This document shows positions 1-9,295 of a stretch of DNA of 45,983 nucleotides, in pieces. The position numbers and the translations under genes were made by a program. Below the pieces are notes generated by a model that was given only the letters and a program-made list of their open reading frames with translations, was not told where the DNA came from and ran no database searches. Numbering within the stretch: position 1 is the first letter of the stretch; each line of letters begins with the position of its first letter. The DNA lies in NCBI GenBank assembly GCA_035652535.1, contig DASRDP010000098.1, forward strand, positions 1 to 45,983, written 5' to 3'. The DNA comes from Chloroflexota bacterium (GTDB lineage Bacteria; Chloroflexota; UBA6077; SHYK01).

Positions 1-1
1 A

Positions 2-955
2 TATCCCTGCCTGGAGAAGGGAGGCATCATCTTCACCTACATGGGTGAAGGCGATCCGCCGCTCTTGCCGAACTACGAAGTGCTTTCCGCCCCTGAGGAG
101 AACCGGTTCACCACCAAGCACTTCCACGAATGTAACTATCTCCAGGGGCTCGAGGGGAGCCAGGACAGCACCCACGTCCGCTTCCTGCACCGTTTCTTGC
201 GGACGGACCCTGGCACCAGGCAGCTCGAGACGCATCCCAGAGATACGGGCGGAGCCCAGGAGATGAATTTTCGTGAGCCCCCGCGCGACGAGTACATCGG
301 GTACACGCGGGTAGAGGAGCACGATTTCGGCGTGTGGGCCTACCGGGCCGACGGGATGGGCGGTCCCGAGTACACCTTCCCGAGCCTCTGTCTCACCAAC
401 GGCGGGTCGCAGGCCGCGGGGGATGGCTACCTCATCTACTGGCGCGTACCGATCGACGACACCCACAATTGGCTGTTCGCCCTGTCCTTCAAGCGCTCCG
501 GGCCCATCCCGGAGGAGCACCGATACAAGCGAAGCTGGGCGATGATGACGCCCGACTACCACTTCATCCGGAACCAATCGAACCGCTACCTGCAGGACCG
601 CGAGGAGCAGAAGACGAGCACGTTCACGGGGATGGGGTCGGTGTTCGTGGTGCAGGATGCGATGGCCAACGAGACCCAGGGACCCATCCAGGATCGAACG
701 AAGGAGACGCTCGGGGTCGCGGACATGTCGATCGCGGCGTGGCGGCGGATGCTGCTCCGGGCCATCCGAACGGTCGAGGAGGGGGGAGTGCCGCCCGGCC
801 AGATCCGGGATCCGCGCGTCAACGACGTGGATCCCATCTTCCTCAAGCGGAACGCGCCGCCGACGGATGAGGAGCTGGAGGGTCTCCTCCGGGAGACCGG
901 GGGACGCTATGTCGATCCACTCTGGAGGGCGCCTGCCGAGCGCGTAGCGCGGTAA
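2..955 (+). CDS. Rieske oxygenase alpha subunit, C-terminal part (cut by window edge)
   Basis: This is the catalytic half of a Rieske non-heme iron oxygenase. The frame is open to the left edge, so the N-terminal [2Fe-2S] domain lies outside the window. The mononuclear iron site is visible as ECNYLQGLEGSQDSTHVRFLH: a conserved Asn, the bridging Asp (DSTH) and two His spaced HxxxxH. Later motifs shared with the other oxygenases here are 'NRYLQDRE' and 'GPIQDRTKE'. It most resembles the proteins at 22473 and 25067 (phthalate 4,5-dioxygenase / LigX-like group). Proteins of this family hydroxylate or O-demethylate aromatic rings using electrons from a separate reductase; the substrate is unknown. 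It is convergent with the next operon, and a strong hairpin spans its stop codon. Confidence 0.88.
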   Translation, partial: YPCLEKGGIIFTYMGEGDPPLLPNYEVLSAPEENRFTTKHFHECNYLQGLEGSQDSTHVRFLHRFLRTDPGTRQLETHPRDTGGAQEMNFREPPRDEYIGYTRVEEHDFGVWAYRADGMGGPEYTFPSLCLTNGGSQAAGDGYLIYWRVPIDDTHNWLFALSFKRSGPIPEEHRYKRSWAMMTPDYHFIRNQSNRYLQDREEQKTSTFTGMGSVFVVQDAMANETQGPIQDRTKETLGVADMSIAAWRRMLLRAIRTVEEGGVPPGQIRDPRVNDVDPIFLKRNAPPTDEELEGLLRETGGRYVDPLWRAPAERVAR

Positions 956-975
956 TTCGACGTGTCGCTACGCGC
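940..975. terminator. hairpin between convergent genes, possible bidirectional terminator
   Basis: A perfect 10-bp stem, GCGCGTAGCG at 940-949 pairing with CGCTACGCGC at 966-975, encloses a 16-nt loop containing the TAA stop of the upstream gene. There is no clear T-run on either side, so intrinsic termination is plausible but unproven. The position between two convergent genes supports the call. Confidence 0.4.
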
Positions 976-998
976 CGCCTCGTGCCCACCGACCAAGG

Positions 999-1826
999 TC
1001 AGGAGCCAAGAACCCAAGGGACTGTCTGCTGGGCCAAGGCCGCAGCTGGAGCCGGCTCGTCCAAATCGAAGGCCAGGGCGAGGACGGCGCGTAGGCCCCG
1101 ATAGAAGGGGCGCGGGTCGCGGGATTCGCCGCGTTGGGCGCCACCCAGCTCCGGCGGGAAGCCCATCCGGTTGTCGATCACAAAGCTCTGCGCTGTCGAG
1201 AGCCGCAGCACTTCGAAGAAGGCGTCGAGGTCTACCCCGCCCTTCTGGGCCAGACGGATCCCCTCCGACGCCGCCAGCAGGTTTACGACGGTCACAGCCT
1301 GCTGCGCGGCCTTGGTTACCGCGCCCATCCCCAGCGGGCCCATGTGGATGACGTGGGACGCCGATGCCTCGAGGACAGGGCGGACGCGGTCAAGGACCGC
1401 GGCGTCGCCGCCCACCATGAAGAGCAGGTTTCGCGCCTCTGCCCCCGTGCGCGCGCCGGTCATCTGCGCGTCCAGAACGTGGACGCCCTGGGTGGCCGCG
1501 CGCGCGTCCACTTCCTTCGCAGTCTGGGGATGAATCGTGCTGTGGATGATGACGGTCGTGCCCGGCTTGGCCCCAGCGAGGAGCCCGTCCTGGCCGAGCA
1601 CCGCGGCCCGAACCGCGGCGTCGTCGGGGACGGCGAGCTGAATCACGTCTGCCATCACCCCGAGCTCTCGAGCGGACGTCGCCACCTGCGCACCGCGTGC
1701 GGCCAGGGGCTCCGTCGCCTCTTTGCGCGGGTCAAAGACTGTCAGCTCGAAGCCGGCCGCCAGGGCGTTGAGGGCCATCGGGGTGCCCATCGTCCCGAGC
1801 CCGATGAAGCCAACCCGGGTAGGCAT
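999..1826 (-). CDS. NAD(P)-dependent beta-hydroxyacid dehydrogenase (3-hydroxyisobutyrate dehydrogenase-like)
   Basis: A 275-residue protein starting with a Rossmann strand and the glycine motif GLGTMG (residues 9-14). This is followed by the pattern of the 3-hydroxyisobutyrate / tartronate semialdehyde reductase family: 'STIHPQTAKEV', then 'QMTGARTGAEA' where family members carry a glycine-rich substrate loop, and 'GMGAVTKAAQQ' with the conserved catalytic lysine. The usual NN after that lysine is replaced by QQ. Length is slightly short for the family (about 290). Its ATG shares one base with the TGA of the upstream Rieske gene (TGATG), so the two are translationally coupled. The enzyme probably oxidises or reduces a hydroxyacid produced downstream of the oxygenase; this is inference from context. 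Confidence 0.85.
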   Translation of the reverse strand: MPTRVGFIGLGTMGTPMALNALAAGFELTVFDPRKEATEPLAARGAQVATSARELGVMADVIQLAVPDDAAVRAAVLGQDGLLAGAKPGTTVIIHSTIHPQTAKEVDARAATQGVHVLDAQMTGARTGAEARNLLFMVGGDAAVLDRVRPVLEASASHVIHMGPLGMGAVTKAAQQAVTVVNLLAASEGIRLAQKGGVDLDAFFEVLRLSTAQSFVIDNRMGFPPELGGAQRGESRDPRPFYRGLRAVLALAFDLDEPAPAAALAQQTVPWVLGS

Positions 1827-3004
1827 CAGCCGACGCTCGCGAAGTGGCGCTTCTCTTGCTTCTCCGCGAGGCCTGCCGGGGAGACCCAGTCCTTCAGCGG
1901 CTGCCCCTCGGCCAGGGCTTTGAGCTCGCGCTCCCAGATTTTGCGCTTCAGGATGACACCGACGTCGGTCGATCCGAGGTGCTCCGGTCGCTCGCGTCCT
2001 CGCTGGCGCTGGCCGACCTGCGTCACGTAGTCCTCGATCCAGAAGAGCTTGTAGATGCTCATGTCCTTCGGCAGGTCCTCGATGCGCAGCTTGCCCGCTA
2101 GGATCTGGTCGCCAAGGGCGTTGAGCTCCGCCGGCGACGCCTCGCCGGCCTCGCGCCGTCGATCGCGGTACAGCTCCGCCTGCTCGGGCGTGAGCGGAAT
2201 GTAGTCGACGACGAAGTTGACGCAGTTGTCGTCGTCCACCGGGACGCGCCAGAAGAAGCGGTCGGCCTCGAGGTTGCGCGCGTCTTCGATGGTGCCCTCG
2301 ATGCGCGGGCTGCGGACCTGGTTGATGTTCGGCATGTGGAAGTAGGTGAAGCGCTGGACCTGCCCGGGCTTCGCCGGCGCGTAGGTCACGACGCCATATT
2401 CGGTCTCCTCGGCTCGCAAGTTCGACGGCCCTGAGCGCATCGGCGCGCCCATTCGGATCCACGACTCCATGTGCGTGTACACCACGTGGCGGGAGTCGTT
2501 GTCGATGCGCGTCATGAAGTTGCACGGCCAGTACTCAGGCGGACCAGCCTCGAGGTAGCCGGGGCGCTCCGCGTCGGGAAGCCGCTTCAAGGGTGGTGTC
2601 TCGCCCTCGCCCAGGTAGGCAAAGATCAAGCCGAGGTACTCCTGCACCGGGAACGAGCGGATGCGGACGCGCTCGCAGAATGGCCGGTCCTCCAAGGGCT
2701 GCTCGAGGCACCGGCCGGAGCCGTCGAACATCCAGCCGTGGTAGCGGCAGCGCACGTTCTCGCCCTGCACCCAGCCGATGGAGAGCTGCGTCCCCCGGTG
2801 CGCGCAATGGGCGTCGACGAGATAGACCTGGCCGCTCTCGCCCCGGTACAGCGTGTAGTCCTCACCCATGATGCGGACGGGTACGGCTCTCCCGGCCGCC
2901 AGGTCCTGCGCGCGATAGACGGGCTGCCAGAACAGTCGGAGGTACCGACCCGCCAGAGTCCCGGGCCCCGTGTGGGTAATATCGCGCCACTCCTCAATTG
3001 CCAT
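1826..3004 (-). CDS. Rieske oxygenase alpha subunit
   Basis: A complete 392-residue oxygenase. The Rieske [2Fe-2S] ligands are C67, H69, C86 and H89 (CAHRG ... CRYHGW). The catalytic iron site is D170, H173 and H178 in the segment 'RIDNDSRHVVYTH', preceded by a conserved aromatic/Asn stretch. It is more divergent from the other oxygenases of the window than they are from each other: the usual CNYxQxxEG before the Asp is 'CNFMTRIDN'. The start is supported by an AGGAGG ribosome site about 6 nt upstream. It is the first gene of a two-gene minus-strand operon with the dehydrogenase at 999-1826. A sigma70-like promoter lies upstream. The substrate is unknown. Confidence 0.9.
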   Translation of the reverse strand: MAIEEWRDITHTGPGTLAGRYLRLFWQPVYRAQDLAAGRAVPVRIMGEDYTLYRGESGQVYLVDAHCAHRGTQLSIGWVQGENVRCRYHGWMFDGSGRCLEQPLEDRPFCERVRIRSFPVQEYLGLIFAYLGEGETPPLKRLPDAERPGYLEAGPPEYWPCNFMTRIDNDSRHVVYTHMESWIRMGAPMRSGPSNLRAEETEYGVVTYAPAKPGQVQRFTYFHMPNINQVRSPRIEGTIEDARNLEADRFFWRVPVDDDNCVNFVVDYIPLTPEQAELYRDRRREAGEASPAELNALGDQILAGKLRIEDLPKDMSIYKLFWIEDYVTQVGQRQRGRERPEHLGSTDVGVILKRKIWERELKALAEGQPLKDWVSPAGLAEKQEKRHFASVG

Positions 3005-3030
3005 CGTACGCCTCCTGCTTCGTCGGCCCG

Positions 3031-3059
3031 AGTGTACGGGCCCCTCGTCCCTTTCTCAA
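3031..3059 (-). promoter_or_regulatory. sigma70-like promoter for the Rieske/dehydrogenase operon
   Basis: Reading the minus strand, TTGAGA (3059-3054) and TACACT (3036-3031) are separated by exactly 17 nt. They lie about 30 nt upstream of the ATG at 3004, with AGGAGG in between. Both boxes match the consensus in four of six positions. Confidence 0.45.
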
Positions 3060-3484
3060 GAGCGCTTGCGCACATGAGCTCCCACTCCTCGATGTTCCAG
3101 TAGTTCGGAGTCTCTGAGACCCCCGCGTCGGGTCCGCGCAGGGCGCCAAGGTGGGCGGTGACGTTCAGGCTGTAGTGTAAAGAGCTGGAAGCGGCCGGGG
3201 ATCGCGTGGTTTGGGACTCGGAGGAGCCTGTGACGTGGGCCGACCTCTGCCGCGGCACCGCCGCCCCGCGCGACGTTCCGCTCCACCCTGGGGCCGAGCG
3301 ATCCTATGGTGAGCGAGGCCACGTGTCGTAAGCGCTCGTCGGTGCGACCGGCGCCTGACGCTGGAGCGACGTCGCATACGGCGTTGTCTCTGGTCGCGGC
3401 TCCGCAGACTGCTCCCTCTTTTGCCCCCGGTGACGCCGTCTCGGAAGCTCCTCGGGACATGCAGGAAGGGATGAGGAAGAGTCT
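3060..3484. other. intergenic stretch without a recognisable gene
   Basis: The gap between two minus-strand Rieske genes is about 480 nt including the promoter. Open frames exist on both strands but their translations are Arg/Pro/Ala-rich, as expected of GC-rich noncoding shadow frames. A short minus-strand stretch near 3110-3056 reads 'NIEEWELM', vaguely like a Rieske N-terminus, but nothing supports a gene. No terminator hairpin was found. Confidence 0.4.
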
Positions 3485-4759
3485 CTAGCTCATCGCAGGC
3501 TCAGATTCTCCCGCATACATGGCAATCTGTTTCCATTCCGCGTCGGCGGGGATCACCGCGCTCTCCCCACGGACGCGATCCAACGGGACCGACGGGTCGG
3601 CCTCGGCCACCTCACCCGACTCGACGAACCGCTTCACCGCCTCGATGAGGCACTGGCGCATGGCCACGATGACGACATCTGCCACCCCGAGGTGCTCCTT
3701 CGCCCAGTTCGTCAGCGGCCCCATGCTCTCGATGACGGCCATGTCCTGGTGGGGCTTGCCCCAGGGAATGCCGGAGAAGCTCCAGTGCTCCTTCTTCGCT
3801 CGCATCGCCTTGCGGTCTTGCAGGAAGTTATTGTCGAGGGTTCGGAACTTCCGATGCTGGGCATCGACGTCCACCCCTACTACCTCGCCCCGCTCCCGCA
3901 GCTCGCGCTCCCGGTCGACCTTGTGGGTGGCGCTGGCGCGCACGTCGAAGTACCAGCAGTGCTCGTCATCCATCGGGACGAACATATGGGGCGATGTCGA
4001 CAGGAGAATGTGGAACGGAACGATGAAGGGCGTGATGTGGATCGCTTTCTGATCGTCGTCCAACGGTTTGATGCCGGCGAATCGGAAGCCGTATGGAGTG
4101 TCCTGGTTCTCATAAAGCCGGGCCGCTGGGCGAAATCCGTAGTAGCGCTTGTCGAGGCTCGCTATCTGTGCCTCATTCCAGCCCATCAACTCGTGACCCG
4201 AGTGGAGCACGTCGCCGTGGATGTGCTCGATGGCGCCCTCGATGGACTGGACGTAGTTGCAGGCGTAGTCGATCTTGCCAACGCTGCGCTGATCCGCGGG
4301 TACCGTGGTCCACCAGAAGTTCGGGAACGGCGGCTGCTTCTCCTTCGGGCCCATGTAGATCCAGACCACGTCGCCCTGCTCCACGACCGGGAAGGCTCGG
4401 TGCTTGATGTGGAAGCGCATCCGGCTCTCGGGCGGCTCGCAGGGAGTCTCCAGGACGTTCCCGTGCACGTCGATCTTCCAGCCGTGGTAGAGGCAGCGGA
4501 TCCCGCCCTCCTCGTTTCGGCCGAAGAAGAGGGAGGCCTGACGGTGGGGACAACGCTCTTCCATGACGCCGACATGACCGTCGCTGTCGCGAAATGCAAC
4601 GAGGTCCTCGCCGAGGAGCCGGATGCGGATTGGGTCACAGTCCGGCTCCGGCAGCTCCTCAGAGAGACAACACGGCACCCATGTCCGGCGGATGAGCTCG
4701 CCCATTGGGGTCCCGGGCCCGGTTCGCATGATCAGTTCTGCATCTTCCACCGTCAACAT
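3485..4759 (-). CDS. Rieske oxygenase alpha subunit with Glu in place of the conserved Asp
   Basis: A 424-residue oxygenase. The Rieske ligands are C70, H72, C89 and H92 (CPHRQ ... CLYHGW). The catalytic segment is 'CNYVQSIEGAIEHIHGDVLH': H181 and H186 keep the HxxxxH spacing, but the residue that is Asp (EGxxDSxH) in the other oxygenases is E178. That Asp normally hydrogen-bonds the Rieske His of a neighbouring subunit and helps electron transfer, so a conservative change there may alter activity. The start has a GAGGAGAGAG-type ribosome site. It is divergent from the oxygenase at 4987, with a 227-nt shared upstream region in which I saw no clear promoter. Confidence 0.9.
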   Translation of the reverse strand: MLTVEDAELIMRTGPGTPMGELIRRTWVPCCLSEELPEPDCDPIRIRLLGEDLVAFRDSDGHVGVMEERCPHRQASLFFGRNEEGGIRCLYHGWKIDVHGNVLETPCEPPESRMRFHIKHRAFPVVEQGDVVWIYMGPKEKQPPFPNFWWTTVPADQRSVGKIDYACNYVQSIEGAIEHIHGDVLHSGHELMGWNEAQIASLDKRYYGFRPAARLYENQDTPYGFRFAGIKPLDDDQKAIHITPFIVPFHILLSTSPHMFVPMDDEHCWYFDVRASATHKVDRERELRERGEVVGVDVDAQHRKFRTLDNNFLQDRKAMRAKKEHWSFSGIPWGKPHQDMAVIESMGPLTNWAKEHLGVADVVIVAMRQCLIEAVKRFVESGEVAEADPSVPLDRVRGESAVIPADAEWKQIAMYAGESEPAMS

Positions 4760-4986
4760 GGCTCCGCTCTCTCCTCGATACGCTTGATGACTTGCCCCAT
4801 GATCCGCAGTCCAAAACGACGAGCGCAGGCGGGGAGCCCGTCCACGGCCAGTGTACCCTCGGACAGGCCGCTCGTCATGAGGAAAAATGAAGTGCTCGCA
4901 TCAAGGTCAGGCATCCGATACCATGGCGTCCATCCGAAGCAGTCATTCGGCGTGACGCAGACCAGCACGCGAGACGGAGACCGACC

Positions 4987-6363
4987 ATGCTGAGCAAAGA
5001 AGACAACGAGCTCCTCACCCGAACGGGGCCGGGCACGCCCATGGGCCAGCTCTTCCGCCGATTCTGGATGCCGGCCCTGCTCTCGGAGGAGCTCGCCGCG
5101 GATGGGCCGCCGATGCGCACCGGGCTCCTCGGCGAAGACCTCGTCGCGTTCCGGGATTCCACCGGCCAAATAGGTGCGGTGGATGCCTACTGCGCCCACC
5201 GCCGCTCGCGTCTCTACTACGGGCGGAACGAGGAGTCCGGCCTGCGCTGCATCTACCACGGCTGGAAGTTCGACACGGCCGGCAATTGCATCGAGATGCC
5301 CACCGAGCCGGCCGAGTCCACGTTCAAAGACCGCATTCGCCTCAAGGCCTATCCCGCACGGGACTGGGGCGGGGTCGTCTGGGTCTACATGGGGCCGCCG
5401 GAGCTGATGCCCGAGCTGCCCCTCTTCGAGTGGTGCCAGGTGCCGCCGAGCCACCGGATGGTGATGCGCTGGATGCAGGAGTGCAACTACTTCCAGGGGA
5501 TGGAAGGCGAGATGGACTCCACCCACGCGTACTTTCTCCACCAATGGTTCGACCAGCAGAACATCCCGACTGGACCGGCAGGCGCACGCGGTGGCGCCGC
5601 GACGGGTGGCCGACCCTCCTTCAACTTCCGCAATATCCAGATGCCGCCCCGACAGACGGACTTCGGCATGATCCGCTCGTCCCACTCGCCCGATCCAAGC
5701 GGGCTGGAGCGGTGGCGCATCGACCGATGGATGGTGCCCAACTTCAGCCTCATCTCGTCTCCGACCTATCCGTCCGGCGGGCGGGTCTTCGTCCCCATCG
5801 ACGACGAGCACTGCACAGTCTTCCAGTACATGTCGCACCCCGAGCGGCCACTGAAAGACGACGAGCGGCGACGGCTCCAGGTGAACGCGCCCAGCGAGAA
5901 GAAGTACAGCCCAGACGTCGAGCGGACCGTGTACCAGCTTCCTGGCGGGTACGCCATCGACACGTATCGGGACACGCGGACCCTTCAAAACGACTACCTG
6001 CAGGACCGGGAGTTCCAGCGGACGAAGAATATGAGCGGAATCCCGGCCCAACGGACCCAGGACACGGCGATGGTGGAGCGGCAGGGACCTGGGGCGATCG
6101 TCGAGCGGGACCTGGAGCACCTCAGCGCCACCGACGCGCCGTTGATCAAGATGCGGGCCATCCTGCTCGAGGCCTGTCGCGATCTCCAGAAAGGCATCGA
6201 GCCCTACAACGCGAGCCATCCGGAGGCCTACTCCACGATCTCAATCGAGTGCCTCTCCGAGCATACGGACCTCGACGGCGCGCTCGAGGACCAGCTCGCA
6301 TGCATTCGATCCGCCGCCCGCTCGTGGAAGGACACGGTGCCCCAGACGGTGCCCGCCGGCTAG
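4987..6363 (+). CDS. Rieske oxygenase alpha subunit
   Basis: A 458-residue oxygenase. The Rieske ligands are C69, H71, C88 and H91 (CAHRR ... CIYHGW). The catalytic iron site is D177, H180 and H185 (MDSTHAYFLH), preceded by ECNYFQGMEG. It carries an insertion after the catalytic helix (around residues 186-220, Gly/Ala/Arg-rich) not seen in its divergent neighbour. GGAG lies 8 nt before the ATG. It is followed 14 nt later by a substrate-binding lipoprotein and then a Gfo/Idh/MocA protein, which form one operon. This suggests uptake followed by ring or methyl-group oxidation, but the substrate is unknown. Confidence 0.9.
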   Translation: MLSKEDNELLTRTGPGTPMGQLFRRFWMPALLSEELAADGPPMRTGLLGEDLVAFRDSTGQIGAVDAYCAHRRSRLYYGRNEESGLRCIYHGWKFDTAGNCIEMPTEPAESTFKDRIRLKAYPARDWGGVVWVYMGPPELMPELPLFEWCQVPPSHRMVMRWMQECNYFQGMEGEMDSTHAYFLHQWFDQQNIPTGPAGARGGAATGGRPSFNFRNIQMPPRQTDFGMIRSSHSPDPSGLERWRIDRWMVPNFSLISSPTYPSGGRVFVPIDDEHCTVFQYMSHPERPLKDDERRRLQVNAPSEKKYSPDVERTVYQLPGGYAIDTYRDTRTLQNDYLQDREFQRTKNMSGIPAQRTQDTAMVERQGPGAIVERDLEHLSATDAPLIKMRAILLEACRDLQKGIEPYNASHPEAYSTISIECLSEHTDLDGALEDQLACIRSAARSWKDTVPQTVPAG

Positions 6364-6377
6364 CGGGGGATGGCCCG

Positions 6378-8102
6378 ATGACGAACCTCCGGCACCGGAC
6401 CGCCTGGCTGGCATGCCTGCTCACTGTCGCCGCGTGCGCGCCATCGGCGGCGCCTGGAACGTTGGGGAGATCGCCCGCCGCTCCTTCGCCGAGCGCAGTT
6501 CCGATCCAGCGCACCCTCGTGATGCTGGCACGCGGCGAGCCACCCAGTATCGCGGCCAAGCCCCTCCAGGCATTCTCAGGATCGCTGCTGGGCCCGATTC
6601 GCATGTTCAACGGCACGCTCGACTACATGGATGACACCGAGGGCATCCACCCCTACCAGGCCGAGGCGTTACCGCAACTCAACACGGACTCGTGGCAGGT
6701 CTTCCCCGACGGCACGATGCAGACGACATATCATCTGCGCCCCAACCTGTCCTGGCACGATGGCCAGCCGCTCACCGCCGCGGACTTCGTGTTCGGCTGG
6801 CAGGTTTACTCCACGCCGGAGCTGGGCGCGTCGGCCGGGGCGCCGATCGGGCAGATGGCCGAGGTGCTCGCGCCGGACCGCGACACGGTCGTCATCAAGT
6901 GGCGACGCCTGTATCCCGACGCGGCCGGGCTCGACATGGGGTTCCAAGCGCTCCCCGCCCATATCCTCCGCGGGTCGCTGCGCCAGCTCGATCCTGAAGC
7001 CTTCGTCAATCTGCCGTTCTGGACGCGGGAGTACGTCGGCTCCGGGCCATACCGGATCACTGAGTGGACGCCGGGCTCGGCAATCGAGGCTTCTGCGTTC
7101 GAAGGCCACGCCTTGGGCAAGCCCAAGATCGACCAGGTCCGCATCATGTTCGTCTCTGACCCCAACACGGCGATCGCCCTGATGCTGACCGGTGAGGCGC
7201 AATTCGCCCACGACTGGGTGTTCTTCTACGAGGAAGCCGCCACCCTGGAGCAGGAGGCGCGGGCGCGCAACGTGGATATCGTGCTGGACTATGCGCCGTC
7301 CCTACTTCGCCTGACGGGGATCCAGCACCGGCCGGATACTGTCAGCCCCCGCGCACTCGTCGACGTTCGCGTCCGTCGCGCCATTGCCTGGGGCATCGAC
7401 GCGCAAGCGGCAGTAGACGCGGTGACGGGCGGTCACGGACTCGCGACTTCTACGATCACCTCGCCCCGGTCGCGCATGTTCAAGGCAGTGGAAGGGCTCA
7501 GCCCGCCGCCGCGCTACGATCCCCGCATGGTCCAGCAGCTCCTCGAGGAGGCCGGGTTGACGAGGGGGCCCCAAGGGTTCTTCCAGGAGCCCGGGGGCGA
7601 GCCGTTCCGGGTGGAGTACGCCACGGATGGCGGACCATCGCCCGAGCGCGAGAACGCCATTTACGTCGACAGCCTGCGCCAGGCGGGCGTGGACGTCTTC
7701 TCCTACGTCATCCCGGTCGCGCAGCTGCGCGACCTGCAGGCGCGGGCCTTGCGCCCCGGGCTGACCATGGGTGGCTTTGGAGGGAAGGCCCTCAGCCTCT
7801 TCACCTCCGCGGAGATTCCACGCCCGGAGAACCGGTGGGCCGGTCAGAACAGGGCTGGCTGGTCGAGTCCCGAATACGACCGCGTCTGGCAGGCATTCGA
7901 CACCAGCCTCGACCCTGCGGACCGCGAGCAGTACACCGCGCAGATGGAGCGGCTGATCTACGAGGACGTGGGCGCGATCCCGACGATGTTCATGGTCGTC
8001 GTCAACGCCCGGGCGGGCAATCTCCAGGGGCCGAAGGTCCGCCAGACGCCCGACGCCGCGAATGGCGCGTTCAATACGTACCTCTGGGAATGGACCCGCT
8101 GA
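6378..8102 (+). CDS. ABC transporter substrate-binding lipoprotein, family 5 (SBP_bac_5)
   Basis: A 574-residue extracellular solute-binding protein of the oligopeptide/dipeptide type. The N-terminus has a signal peptide ending in the lipobox VAAC (Cys about residue 20), followed by a Pro/Ser/Ala-rich linker. The mature part has the family landmarks: 'MQTTYHLRPNLSWHDGQPLTAADFVF' near residues 115-140, a 'VGSGPYRI' block and a 'VRRAIAWGID' block. The ATG at 6378 was chosen because GGGGGA lies 7 nt upstream and the signal peptide follows directly. Its stop overlaps the next start (TGATG). No permease or ATPase gene is nearby, so the partner transporter must be encoded elsewhere. With 20675 it forms one of two subfamilies in the window. 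Confidence 0.9.
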   Translation: MTNLRHRTAWLACLLTVAACAPSAAPGTLGRSPAAPSPSAVPIQRTLVMLARGEPPSIAAKPLQAFSGSLLGPIRMFNGTLDYMDDTEGIHPYQAEALPQLNTDSWQVFPDGTMQTTYHLRPNLSWHDGQPLTAADFVFGWQVYSTPELGASAGAPIGQMAEVLAPDRDTVVIKWRRLYPDAAGLDMGFQALPAHILRGSLRQLDPEAFVNLPFWTREYVGSGPYRITEWTPGSAIEASAFEGHALGKPKIDQVRIMFVSDPNTAIALMLTGEAQFAHDWVFFYEEAATLEQEARARNVDIVLDYAPSLLRLTGIQHRPDTVSPRALVDVRVRRAIAWGIDAQAAVDAVTGGHGLATSTITSPRSRMFKAVEGLSPPPRYDPRMVQQLLEEAGLTRGPQGFFQEPGGEPFRVEYATDGGPSPERENAIYVDSLRQAGVDVFSYVIPVAQLRDLQARALRPGLTMGGFGGKALSLFTSAEIPRPENRWAGQNRAGWSSPEYDRVWQAFDTSLDPADREQYTAQMERLIYEDVGAIPTMFMVVVNARAGNLQGPKVRQTPDAANGAFNTYLWEWTR

Positions 8103-9295
8103 TGGTCGAGCAGCTTCGTCTCGGGATCGTCGGCGCCGGCCGTCGCGCCCAGCAGCACCTCGCGACGCTCCGCGCCCTGACGGATCTCTTCCAGGTCGCC
8201 GCCATCTGCGACGCAAATCCGTCGGTCGCCGAGCGGGTCGCGGGCGAGCTGGGCTGCGAGGCGTACACCGACCCGCGCGAGTGCCTCACGAAGGATCGCG
8301 TCGATGCGGTGCTCATCACGACACCGCCCGAGGCTCACCACCTCGTCGCGATCGTGGCGGCGCGCGCGGGCGTCCCCATGATGATCGAGACGACCCTCGG
8401 TCTGACGCGTCCGATGATGGATGCGATCGCCGACGCGGTGGCGAAAGCGGGCGTGTTCGTCGAAGTCGCCGAGAATTACGGCCGCCGACCCGCGGAGCAG
8501 CTCAACGCCGCCGCGATCCGCGCGGGCCTCATCGGGGAGCTCGTCCACCTCTCCGCCTACAACCCGCCGGTGAACGAGGAGAGCAGCTACCACATCATGA
8601 GCCTCCTCCGCTCCTACGCGGGGTGCGATGTGGCTGAGATCCGGGCGGCCGGCCGCCGGGTGCCCAACGGCCCGGTGCGCGAGGGTTGGCCCGAATCCTG
8701 GATCGACGCGACGCTGACCTTCGAGAGCGGGATCACAGCCTCCGTGAGCTACAGCACCGCCTGGGTCACGCCGCTCCGCTGGGGGCGGCCCCGAATCGTG
8801 ACCGCCGAGGGGACGAACGGCTACATCCTGACCGAGGACGGCGCGGATCGCCTGCGGCGAGGCGAGGATGGCGGGCCGGTCGATTACCCGACCCGGGTGG
8901 AGATGGCAGTCACGGCGAACGGTGAGACCCCGACGCGCTACTCGTTTGGACCCGGTTTCGATGCCAGCTGGGACAATCCGTTCGCCGACCGGGCTCTACC
9001 GGACACGGGCGGGATCGCGGACGGCATCGCCCGCGCTATCGAGCTGCGGAGCCTGCACCGGGGCGTGACAAGCGGCGGAACGCCGGGCTGGACGATCGCG
9101 CAGGCGCGGCGCTCGCAGGAGCTCGGCATCGCCATCGCCGAGGCCGCGCGCCGCGACACGCCGATGCCGGCCAAGTTGGAGGGCGGGACGAGTTGGGAGC
9201 GCGAGCAACACGCCGCCGTCGTGCAGCGCTGGCGTATCGATCCGCTGGACGACGTCGACCGCGTGCTCGACCATCTCTCTAATCGACGACACTAG
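8102..9295 (+). CDS. Gfo/Idh/MocA family oxidoreductase lacking the EKP lysine
   Basis: A 397-residue protein. The N-terminal Rossmann fold shows 'LGIVGAGRRAQQHL' (residues 6-19), and 'VDAVLITTPPEAHH' matches the usual strand-4 motif. In most family members the catalytic EKP motif comes next (cf. VEKPMALT in 23779-25029). Here the matching place reads 'MIETTLGLT', so the lysine and proline are missing. The C-terminal alpha/beta domain looks complete. This suggests either a dehydrogenase with unusual chemistry or a binding/regulatory relative. The ATG shares one base with the stop of the substrate-binding gene, so it is coupled to uptake. Confidence 0.85.
   Translation: MVEQLRLGIVGAGRRAQQHLATLRALTDLFQVAAICDANPSVAERVAGELGCEAYTDPRECLTKDRVDAVLITTPPEAHHLVAIVAARAGVPMMIETTLGLTRPMMDAIADAVAKAGVFVEVAENYGRRPAEQLNAAAIRAGLIGELVHLSAYNPPVNEESSYHIMSLLRSYAGCDVAEIRAAGRRVPNGPVREGWPESWIDATLTFESGITASVSYSTAWVTPLRWGRPRIVTAEGTNGYILTEDGADRLRRGEDGGPVDYPTRVEMAVTANGETPTRYSFGPGFDASWDNPFADRALPDTGGIADGIARAIELRSLHRGVTSGGTPGWTIAQARRSQELGIAIAEAARRDTPMPAKLEGGTSWEREQHAAVVQRWRIDPLDDVDRVLDHLSNRRH

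Noticed and set aside
4753-6219. A 488-codon open frame on the minus strand.
   Set aside because: It is antisense to the Rieske gene at 4987 and has shadow-like composition.
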